Shown: positions 36,039 through 43,395 of the stretch, piece after piece
Position numbering within the stretch: the stretch's first letter is position 1
How the letters are laid out: every line of letters starts with the position of its first letter
Source: Methanolapillus africanus
GTDB lineage: Archaea; Halobacteriota; Methanosarcinia; Methanosarcinales; Methanosarcinaceae
Assembly (NCBI RefSeq): GCF_032714475.1
Contig: NZ_JAWDKD010000007.1
Span: forward strand, 1-64,000
DNA length: 64,000 nucleotides
Direction of reading: 5' to 3'
Notes under the pieces: generated by a model
Told to the model about the DNA's origin: nothing
The model's database searches: none
The model's input: only the letters and a program-made list of their open reading frames with translations
Translations under genes and position numbers: made by a program

Positions 36039-36060
36039 TTTCATTTTGTTTCTTCCTGTC

Positions 36061-37356
36061 ATGCAGGAAAAGGGAATTTCAGAGGAAGAAATCTTTTCGG
36101 ATTTGGAAAAGTTCTCCGCCATGGACACGAATTTCAAGAAGGTGATGAGTTCCATGTGCACGATTCCCCATCCGATTGCGGTCAAAGCGCATCAACTGTT
36201 TATTCACGCCAACATGGGCGACCCCGGTCTTTTCGTCGGCACGTGCGAGATGGAAAAGCAAGTCGTCGAAATGGCCGCCACGCTTTTGAAACATCCAAAT
36301 CCGGCAGAAGCGGCCGGACACTTGACATCCGGCGGAACGGAATCCAATATTGAAGCCGTTTACCACATGAAAGCCCGGTTTTTCGGCGACAAAGACGAAG
36401 ATACATGTACATATGCGGGTGCTGACGTCACCACCAACACCAATACCGGCACCAACGTCAATGCAAGCGCCAATGCCAACGCCAACCCAAACGTCAAACT
36501 GAATTTGGTTGTTCCGGCGACGGCACACTTTTCTTTTGAAAAAATCGCCAACATGTTTAACCTCCAGCTCCGAAAAGCGGATCTGGATTCCAGCTACCGC
36601 GCTCTTCCGAGATCGGTCGAATCTAAAATTGATGAAAATACGATCGGCATCATCGGCATCGCCGGCAACACGGAATTCGGTGAAATGGATCCGATCGGCG
36701 CGCTGTCGGAAATTGCTCAAAAACATAATCTGCCGCTTCACATCGACGCCGCTTTCGGCGGCTTCGTTTATCCGTTTTTAAAAGATCAAAACGAACTCAA
36801 CCAATTCGGATTCAATCTGCCGGGCGTGACGTCCGTTTCCATGGACCCGCACAAAATGGGATTCTCCGTGATTCCGGCCGGCATCATTCTGTTTAAAGAC
36901 AATTCGGTTCTCGACGACTCGCTGGACAAAGTCAAGGTGAAAACGCCGTATTTGACCAGCAAATATCAATCGACGCTCACCGGAACACGTCCCGGATCGG
37001 CTGTGGCCGCCACTTACGCCGTCATGAAACATTTGGGACGGGAAGGCTACGAAAACAATGTGGCGCATTGCCTGGATTTGACGGAACACCTGTTCAAAAA
37101 ATTGATCGGCATCAAACTCAAACCGAAATACCCCGCCATTAACATTTTAACGGTGGAAGTCGGCGGCGTTCAGCAAACCACACACATTCGACGCCTTTTG
37201 CGCGAAGATTACGGCTGGTACGTGTCGGAAACAAAAAATAAAGTGGCGCTCCGAATGGTTCTCATGCCTCACATGACAAAAGAGGAAATTGATCAATTTG
37301 TTCTGGATTTGAAATATATTTTAGAGAACGCCGATTTGGAATGCACTTGCTGCTGA
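36061..37356 (+). CDS. mfnA: L-tyrosine/L-aspartate decarboxylase MfnA
   Basis: This 431-residue PLP enzyme makes tyramine for the methanofuran cofactor, and may also make beta-alanine from aspartate. Family segments are SSMCTIPHPIAVKAH, GDPGLFVGT, LTSGGTESNIEA, LPLHIDAAFGGFVYPF and SMDPHKMGFSVIPAG, with the PLP lysine at about Lys265. A low-complexity insert of roughly 28 residues (around 117-146, TTNTNTGTNVNASANANANP) interrupts the normal sequence before NLVVPATAHFSF. It is likely a surface loop created by local repeat expansion. The start follows a TATA box at leaderless distance. The C-terminus ends CTCC. Confidence 0.92.
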   Translation: MQEKGISEEEIFSDLEKFSAMDTNFKKVMSSMCTIPHPIAVKAHQLFIHANMGDPGLFVGTCEMEKQVVEMAATLLKHPNPAEAAGHLTSGGTESNIEAVYHMKARFFGDKDEDTCTYAGADVTTNTNTGTNVNASANANANPNVKLNLVVPATAHFSFEKIANMFNLQLRKADLDSSYRALPRSVESKIDENTIGIIGIAGNTEFGEMDPIGALSEIAQKHNLPLHIDAAFGGFVYPFLKDQNELNQFGFNLPGVTSVSMDPHKMGFSVIPAGIILFKDNSVLDDSLDKVKVKTPYLTSKYQSTLTGTRPGSAVAATYAVMKHLGREGYENNVAHCLDLTEHLFKKLIGIKLKPKYPAINILTVEVGGVQQTTHIRRLLREDYGWYVSETKNKVALRMVLMPHMTKEEIDQFVLDLKYILENADLECTCC

Positions 37357-37400
37357 CGGCGCGGCGCCGCGCGCGTTATGGCAGCGGATTTTGATGATTC
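37355..37400 (+). repeat. dispersed GCGCGTTAT element, copy 8
   Basis: GGCGCGGCGCCGCGCGCGTT followed by ATGGCAGCGGATTTTGATGATTC begins at the mfnA stop, in mfnA orientation. Here the pyrimidine-rich tract lies after the core rather than before it. Confidence 0.85.
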
Positions 37401-37490
37401 GGAAAAAATCCGCCTTCTTTTTTTATCTTTTTTATTTTTACTTTTCTATCTTTTCTTTTTTATTCTATTCGTGCTTATTTTTCATTGACG

Positions 37491-37500
37491 ATATTTAAAT
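37491..37500 (+). promoter_or_regulatory. TATA box of the second bactofilin-like gene
   Basis: ATATTTAAAT is centred about 27 bp before the ATG at 37524. This supports that start and a leaderless transcript over the in-frame GTG at 37509. Confidence 0.55.
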
Positions 37501-37523
37501 AAGTAAAAGTGTTTTTATTAGTC

Positions 37524-39023
37524 ATGACTCTCCAAACTTCTAAAATTCGTTTTTATCCTTCATCCAATACTTATGTGATCCCAAAAGGATCTTTTTTTGA
37601 CGACAGCGTCGTCATCCACGGAAACATGATTGCCGGACCCGGCGTCCACTTTTGGAAAAACGTCGCCGTGGAAGGAAACGCTCAGCTTGGAAAAGGCTGC
37701 ACCGTGACCGGTACCCTGAAGGCCAAAACCGCCATCATCGGCGCGAAATCCAACGTGGACAAAATTAAAACCGAATGGAACGTCTCTGTTTTTCAAAACA
37801 CAACCGTCAATTCAATCGATTGCGGCGGCCATTTGGTGATTATGGACGGCAGCGTCGTCGGTTACGCCAATGCCGAAAAGACGCTTGAGATTCTCGGCAA
37901 AGCGGATATTAAAAAATTAGGACCCGTCACGAAAGTCACGGTCCGGACCGATGAAGTCCGCCTCTTTGAAGATCACGACGAAGAAGATGAAGAGGAGATG
38001 GCCATCGAAAACGAACTCGCCGGCGGCCGGCCTTTGCCTGAGATTCCGGAAACCGAACCGGAAACAAAAATGGAAATTGATGTTGACGTGATTGAAATCG
38101 AATCGACTGAAATTATCGTGACGGAAATCGACATTGAAATGGTAGAGGAAACCGACGCGGAATTGTCGCCGGAAACATCACAACCAAACGTTGATACGGA
38201 TTCTGTTGCGGCATCTGCTGCGCCCGAAGGCGAAGAAGACGACGCTGAGATCATCAGCGGCAACACGGCGGAAACGGTGACGAAAACCGTTATTGAAACG
38301 GGATTCGGTCCGGTGACGATTGAAGAATACAGTTACGACACGAATGCTGAATTTGATTTTGGATTGGACGACGAAAACGGATCCGATGATTTCGAACTTG
38401 GATGCGGCGATAAAACCGGGCAATATGAAACCGGAGCGGCAAAACCCAAGTTTTTGAAACATACGTCTTCGCCGAAAAAGGCGGTGGAACCGGAAGACGA
38501 CGACGCTGAAATTTACGAAGACGAGAAAAAAGAAAGCTCTTACGTGAATTTCAACCGGAAAAGGAGAGCCGGCGGCGCCGAACTGATTTACGATATTGAG
38601 CGGGACGGAGATTTCGATCCGACCATTCCGGCGGACGCGGCTAAAATGTATGAGAGAAAGCCGAACAGCGAAAATAACATTAACAACAAAACCGGCAGCA
38701 TGCCAAACGAAGATCCGTTCAAAAGAAACGGTTTGAAATACAACCCGGAAAAATATGAAGCGGAACCGGCGCAAAAAATGTATAAGCCGTATGATTCCGA
38801 ACCGGAACCGTACGATTCATCGTCTCAAAGAACAGCCGGAAAACAGATTCGAGAAGTTCAAATTTCGGAATTTATCATCAAACAGACCGTCGTCGAAGAG
38901 CGGCGGGAAAAAGTGTCTATCGACACTGAAAATTATGACCGGGACGATGCCAAAATGTGGTATGAAGACAAACAAAGAAGCGTCTCCAAAATACCCAAAA
39001 AAGAGTATCCGCCATACATTTAA
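37524..39023 (+). CDS. bactofilin-like protein with long acidic disordered tail
   Basis: The 499-residue protein has an N-terminal beta-helix-like domain of about 130 residues (VIHGNMIAGPGVHFWKNVAVEGNAQLGKGCTVTGTL...) with the short-strand rhythm of bactofilins. More than 350 residues follow that are rich in E, D, T and V (for example EIDVDVIEIESTEIIVTEIDIEM) and later rich in K, Y, N and P. It is similar in plan to the protein at 33992-35569, and the two genes flank mfnA. A role as a cytoskeletal or envelope scaffold is inferred only. The start is chosen from the TATA box position. Confidence 0.65.
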   Translation: MTLQTSKIRFYPSSNTYVIPKGSFFDDSVVIHGNMIAGPGVHFWKNVAVEGNAQLGKGCTVTGTLKAKTAIIGAKSNVDKIKTEWNVSVFQNTTVNSIDCGGHLVIMDGSVVGYANAEKTLEILGKADIKKLGPVTKVTVRTDEVRLFEDHDEEDEEEMAIENELAGGRPLPEIPETEPETKMEIDVDVIEIESTEIIVTEIDIEMVEETDAELSPETSQPNVDTDSVAASAAPEGEEDDAEIISGNTAETVTKTVIETGFGPVTIEEYSYDTNAEFDFGLDDENGSDDFELGCGDKTGQYETGAAKPKFLKHTSSPKKAVEPEDDDAEIYEDEKKESSYVNFNRKRRAGGAELIYDIERDGDFDPTIPADAAKMYERKPNSENNINNKTGSMPNEDPFKRNGLKYNPEKYEAEPAQKMYKPYDSEPEPYDSSSQRTAGKQIREVQISEFIIKQTVVEERREKVSIDTENYDRDDAKMWYEDKQRSVSKIPKKEYPPYI

Positions 39024-39067
39024 CTATATTTTTCTCAATGATTTATTGAATCAAAGGAAAATCAAAA

Positions 39068-40630
39068 ATGGATTCATTTAAAATTGAAAGCGCCTACCGC
39101 GACAAAAAACCGCGGAACGAGATTTTGGCTTTTTATCGAAACGGCAGCCCGGATGATTTGGATCAAAACGGCGACAATTTACTCCATGTGGCCGCCGACC
39201 ATGCCGATGTTGAGGCCGTGGACATTCTTTTGGCCGAAGGGTACGACCCGTCCGTCAAAAATGCGAAGGAAGAAAACGCGCTCACCTTGATGGCGAAAAA
39301 ACGGCCGTCTTACTTTTACCAGCCTGCGCCCGGCGACGTCTACAAAACCGCGGTCCGGCTTCTCGACGCCAATCCGAACCTGGCGCGCGGCAGCAAATGT
39401 TACCTTGTTGCGTCTAAAGACGGAAACGGCGAATTTGTGAAAGCGCTTTACGGCAAGGGTGTGAAAATCACCGGCACCGACGACAGCGGAAACAATGGTC
39501 TTCACCTTGTTTTCTTCTCCCTCCAAAATCCGATGGGCGACGTCAGAAACACGCAAAAGCGTTTGGACGACGCGAAAGCCTCCGGCAGCCACCCGTCCAC
39601 GATTGAAACGGCCGAACGGAATCTGGCGGATTATCAAAAAAAGCTGGATGTTGCGCTTGACAACACGTTCATGGCCGCCAAAGCCTTTTACGACGCCGGT
39701 GTGGATCCGGAAGATCAGAATAATATGATGGAAAGCGCGCACGTGCTGGCCAAACGCGCCGGCGTCAATAAAATCGGCGCGCTTCTCAAAGGCGAAATCA
39801 CAGGCGACGAAGACGCCGACGCCAACGATCCGGAAACCGAATTGAAAACAGTTGCCGGCGGACGGACACTTCATCAAGCGATCGGCGACTCGGCCGGTTT
39901 GCGCGCAATTGCAAAACTGGGCGCCGACGTGAATGAAATCGCCGATATTTACGGATACGGCGAAGGAACGCCGCTCTCTGCCGCCTGCTTTGCATATAAT
40001 ACGGAATCCGTTGACGTGCTGCTGGAATGCGGCGCCGACCCGAACGTCAAAACCGGCACCGGAAATACCGCATTGTCGTGGCTCTTTGTCCGAGAAGTGC
40101 CGATGGGCGTACGGATTCAAAAAACAGACGTTGAAAAGATGATTAAAAATATGGTTGCCGCCGGACTGAACATCAACGATACGGTTGACGAGCACTACCA
40201 CACGATTTTGAATTTGACCTGCGCCGCAACGGTTGGAAACGCTGATTTCGGAGACGGAACTTTCCGCCGCTTGGTGATTGAAGCCGCGATCAAAAACGGC
40301 GCCGACGTGAACACCAAGAACAAATACGGGCAAACGCCGCTCATGTTCGCCTGCATCGGCGACCGGATGTTCCCGGAAGCGGAAAAGGTTCAGCTTTTGC
40401 TGCTCGAAAAGGGCACGGCGCTTGACGAAAAAGATAATGCCGGAAACACGGCGCTGCACTATGCCGCGTCGAATGCGGATTTGAACCGGGCGAAAAACAT
40501 GGCGGAAATGTTGTTTGAATTCGGGGACCCGCTCGCGGATATGGTCAACAACGCCGGTCAAACAGCGCTTCAAATGGCCACTGAGCGGAACAACGAAATG
40601 TTGGTGAAGTTTTTGCTCAAAAACATGTAA
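39068..40630 (+). CDS. ankyrin-repeat protein
   Basis: The 520-residue protein is made of ankyrin repeats: NGDNLLHVAADHADVEAVDILLAEGYDPSVKN near the start, then several from about residue 280, including GTPLSAACFAYNTESVDVLLECGADPNVKT, YGQTPLMFACIGD and AGNTALHYAASNADLNRAKNMAEMLFEFGDP. The middle (about 160-230) is a helical insertion. There is no signal peptide, so it is probably a cytoplasmic protein-binding scaffold. It begins 44 bp after the bactofilin-like gene with AAAGGAAAA before ATG, and is followed 50 bp later by a TPR gene, so the three may form an operon. Ankyrin proteins also occur as immunity proteins near polymorphic toxins. Confidence 0.85.
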   Translation: MDSFKIESAYRDKKPRNEILAFYRNGSPDDLDQNGDNLLHVAADHADVEAVDILLAEGYDPSVKNAKEENALTLMAKKRPSYFYQPAPGDVYKTAVRLLDANPNLARGSKCYLVASKDGNGEFVKALYGKGVKITGTDDSGNNGLHLVFFSLQNPMGDVRNTQKRLDDAKASGSHPSTIETAERNLADYQKKLDVALDNTFMAAKAFYDAGVDPEDQNNMMESAHVLAKRAGVNKIGALLKGEITGDEDADANDPETELKTVAGGRTLHQAIGDSAGLRAIAKLGADVNEIADIYGYGEGTPLSAACFAYNTESVDVLLECGADPNVKTGTGNTALSWLFVREVPMGVRIQKTDVEKMIKNMVAAGLNINDTVDEHYHTILNLTCAATVGNADFGDGTFRRLVIEAAIKNGADVNTKNKYGQTPLMFACIGDRMFPEAEKVQLLLLEKGTALDEKDNAGNTALHYAASNADLNRAKNMAEMLFEFGDPLADMVNNAGQTALQMATERNNEMLVKFLLKNM

Positions 40631-40680
40631 AGATCACAACCGGCAACGATAACTGCAATTTATGGAAGAGGATTAGACAT

Positions 40681-41535
40681 ATGGATGAAAAATTCGGGAC
40701 GCAGCTGGACCAATGGCACGACGAGGACGATCACGTTCGGATTATTGACGCCATTCGGGAACTTCCGACAACGGAATGGGACTACGATTTGGTCGGAAAG
40801 CTGGCCCGCGCGTACAACAATGTCGACGACTACGAAGCCGCAATCGACCTTTTGGAAAGCGTCCGCGACAAAGGACAGGGCGACTTTTTGTGGCATTACC
40901 GCCTTGGCTACGCTTATTATTACATGAGCAAATACGCCGACGCTTTCCGGGAATTTGAGACGGCCGATCAAATCAATCCGGGCGACGAAGATACGGAAGT
41001 TTTCATTTATTTGTGCCTGGCCGGCATCGAGGAGCGCGTTTTTCTCAACAGTCCAGCCAATATGGTTTTTGTGGGCCGGAAAACAAACCGAACAGAGAAG
41101 ACATGGAAATTCCAGGACACCGGCAATTTGGACATGATTCTCCTTTACGATTGCAAAATGACAAAAGCCACCGCTGCCGGCGATGACTTGATTTTTGAAT
41201 TCGAGGACGGCTTTTTCGTGGACGAAGACCATTTGGAAAACCCATACGACCTCACGCTCAAAACCGGAAAAGCGCAGTTGATTCTGAAAAGAGGAAAACT
41301 GCTTCGGGACGGCAAAGCGCCGTCTGCTGATTGGGAAGATTTCGCCCGAAAGATTTCGGGAAAAAGCTTTGAAATCATTGAAGAGAAGCGCGAATTTGAA
41401 AACGACGAAAGAACCGTTGTTTACAACGGCTGGGTTTGGTCCGAAAACGCGCCGGATTTTGAATCGGAACCGGTCTTTTCTTACGAATCCTTGGTTTATG
41501 TTTGGGACGACATTCGGGAAGATAAGCCGTGGTAA
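40681..41535 (+). CDS. TPR protein with uncharacterised C-terminal domain
   Basis: The 284-residue protein has an N-terminal part (about 1-120) with TPR helices: DLVGKLARAYNNVDDYEAAIDLLE and WHYRLGYAYYYMSKYADAFREFETADQINPGDEDT. Nearly the same TPR segment is widespread in Firmicutes, from memory, which suggests transfer from gut bacteria. Residues about 130-284 form a separate domain rich in aromatic and acidic residues that I do not recognise. The ATG has GAGG upstream. The next gene begins one base after its stop, so the two are co-translated. Confidence 0.75.
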   Translation: MDEKFGTQLDQWHDEDDHVRIIDAIRELPTTEWDYDLVGKLARAYNNVDDYEAAIDLLESVRDKGQGDFLWHYRLGYAYYYMSKYADAFREFETADQINPGDEDTEVFIYLCLAGIEERVFLNSPANMVFVGRKTNRTEKTWKFQDTGNLDMILLYDCKMTKATAAGDDLIFEFEDGFFVDEDHLENPYDLTLKTGKAQLILKRGKLLRDGKAPSADWEDFARKISGKSFEIIEEKREFENDERTVVYNGWVWSENAPDFESEPVFSYESLVYVWDDIREDKPW

Positions 41536-41536
41536 A

Positions 41537-41920
41537 ATGAAAAATCCGGATTTTTTATTTTATTTGAATCAAAAATATGAAAACAATGACGGCGAAATCC
41601 AAAAGAGAATTGCCGTTATTGATGATTTTGAAGCTTTTTTGAATGAAAAACGGATTCCGAGTATTGAAGACGCCGCGGACCGGGAAATGGAAGAATATTG
41701 CCGGTTTTTGAATTTGGATTCGAAAGAGGCGGCTTATGATTCTTATCTTGTGTTGGGGGAATATGGAGAAGTTTGCCGGAATGAAGATTTGATGTTGCTG
41801 ATGGTTTATTTTATTTCGGCTGTGGGAGATGTTGATGCGTATTTGGGCCGATTGAAAGAAGTGAATTTGGGGGTTTGGGAAAAGATTTCCTGGTCACGGT
41901 TTTTCGGGGATGAACGGTGA
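41537..41920 (+). CDS. small acidic protein of unknown function
   Basis: The 127-residue frame starts with ATG one base after the TPR gene stop, which indicates coupling. The protein is helical and acidic (IQKRIAVIDDFEAFLNEKR, EDLMLLMVYFISAVGDVDAYLGRL). I do not recognise a family. Its 3' end overlaps the convergent membrane-protein gene by 27 bp. Confidence 0.6.
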   Translation: MKNPDFLFYLNQKYENNDGEIQKRIAVIDDFEAFLNEKRIPSIEDAADREMEEYCRFLNLDSKEAAYDSYLVLGEYGEVCRNEDLMLLMVYFISAVGDVDAYLGRLKEVNLGVWEKISWSRFFGDER

Positions 41921-42880
41921 AGCTTTTGATTTGAAGTTATTGATAATTGGCTCATCATCTTCTGTTTCATCTACCAAAATTACGGGTTTGAAATCCCTCT
42001 TGGGTTGATTGAGTTCTTTGATTAAGACTTCAACCGTCTTCTTTGAGAGAATCCAGTATCTTTGGTGGCGATAACCCCACATGTCTTTTCCACTGATTGA
42101 TTCATCACTTCTGTTAAAATCAAGAACATCTTGAACAACTTCTCTATTATAGCAAATATCGCCGTCATAAACAATCCTTTCAGCAGAGTACCCTAATTTT
42201 AATGTCGTTTTTTTGGAAAAGGGCGGCATAATATGAGTTGTAATTAATTGAAAATGCTGAATCTCAGAACCTTTGTTTTTTGAATTTTGTGTGTTTGAAT
42301 CAGAATATTGAACCGGAATAACTTGAAATCCTGTTAACTCATTTTCATTGAAAATTTCAAAAACTTCCGAACTGATAATGAGTTCGCCGCTTTTTGTATA
42401 AGCTAAGTCAATTCTTTTTAAGTCTTGATGTGTAACTGTTATTTCCTTATGACCTTCATAAAATGATTCAACTTCTGTTGTCGGTTTAAAAATTTTAGTA
42501 TCAATAACCGAAATGATTGGTGTAAAAACATAAAAATCATAATTCATGAAATCTGACCGAAGTTCAAAAGGCATTTCTTTTTTCAAAATGAATTTTTTGA
42601 AGAAAAGAATCAACAAAGCGCAGATAACGAATGGTGACAACAAAATCGGATTTTCAATAATCACGTCAACAGTAATCGGAACAGAATAAATGTAATCATT
42701 TCGAATCGTAAAAAGGCCGGAGAGAAATATGACAAAACCGGAAGCGATTGGAAGGATAAAAAATGATCGAGTCAAAATGGAATTAAATTCTTGATTTGGA
42801 ATAACCACGAAGTTCTTTTTTGAACCCAAATAAAAAACAAAAATCAAGGAAACTAATGCAAAATAAATAAAAATATTCAC
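41894..42880 (-). CDS. membrane protein, candidate immunity protein of the RHS locus
   Basis: The 328-residue protein has three N-terminal transmembrane helices (about 2-18, 35-58, 78-95) and a cytoplasmic domain. That domain's segments SGELIISSEVFEIFNENELTGFQVIPVQ and YRHQRYWILSKKTVEVLIKELN resemble, from memory, the core of Imm11/Imm43-type immunity proteins. It begins at a GTG whose bases overlap the stop of the preceding gene (GTGA arrangement), so it is translated with it. It lies second downstream of the RHS gene on the same strand. It is AT-rich compared with the housekeeping genes. Confidence 0.6.
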   Translation of the reverse strand: MNIFIYFALVSLIFVFYLGSKKNFVVIPNQEFNSILTRSFFILPIASGFVIFLSGLFTIRNDYIYSVPITVDVIIENPILLSPFVICALLILFFKKFILKKEMPFELRSDFMNYDFYVFTPIISVIDTKIFKPTTEVESFYEGHKEITVTHQDLKRIDLAYTKSGELIISSEVFEIFNENELTGFQVIPVQYSDSNTQNSKNKGSEIQHFQLITTHIMPPFSKKTTLKLGYSAERIVYDGDICYNREVVQDVLDFNRSDESISGKDMWGYRHQRYWILSKKTVEVLIKELNQPKRDFKPVILVDETEDDEPIINNFKSKASPFIPEKP

Positions 42881-43338
42881 AAGCTTTCCTCCCTTTTTTT
42901 GATTAGTTTGCCAAATTTTGGTTTTGAAAAAAGCTTGTCAATAAGCGTGAAAAAAAACAAATAAAAGATACATGAAATGAATGTGCATAAATAATCAAAC
43001 CAAGGCAGACCGGAAAATTGTGTTGTTTGGGAAAGAACAAATGTAATGCCAGCTAAAATTACGAAAAGATAGATAAAAGAGCCTGTGAATGAGAAAAGAA
43101 GATTCAACCAATATGAAAAAAATATACGCTCTTGAGAAACGATGTAAAAAGAGTTGAAACTCAACGCACCGTAAAGCGCTAAAATAACAAAAGCTGAAGT
43201 TGTAACCCACGGATTAAATTTTGAAAAATCCGGAGACGAGGATAAATAGCTGAAACACAAAAAAAAGAGTTGTATACCAACAACTATTGCAACGCCGACC
43301 GAAAATTCTGTTGGATGAAAATTGCGAATTGGTTTCAT
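42877..43338 (-). CDS. four-helix membrane protein, candidate immunity protein
   Basis: The 153-residue protein is mostly membrane, with about four hydrophobic helices and a basic tail (KPKFGKLIKKREESL). No family is recognised. It starts 57 bp after the stop of the RHS gene on the same strand and overlaps the following gene by four bases, forming an RHS-membrane-membrane operon. Position directly behind a toxin-type tip is the usual place of an immunity gene, and a membrane protein would suit a tip that acts on membranes. Confidence 0.6.
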   Translation of the reverse strand: MKPIRNFHPTEFSVGVAIVVGIQLFFLCFSYLSSSPDFSKFNPWVTTSAFVILALYGALSFNSFYIVSQERIFFSYWLNLLFSFTGSFIYLFVILAGITFVLSQTTQFSGLPWFDYLCTFISCIFYLFFFTLIDKLFSKPKFGKLIKKREESL

Positions 43339-43395
43339 TTCAAACCCTCATAAATATTTAAGATATAGTTGTGATAAAATCACAACTATATGATT

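Noticed and set aside
36019..36060. Upstream ATG as mfnA start
   Set aside because: The TATA box lies between this ATG and the start chosen, so the upstream codons are probably not transcribed, and homologues begin near 36061.
39179..40573. 464-codon minus-strand frame opposite the ankyrin gene
   Set aside because: The ankyrin repeats on the plus strand are unmistakable; the antisense frame is a by-product of codon bias.
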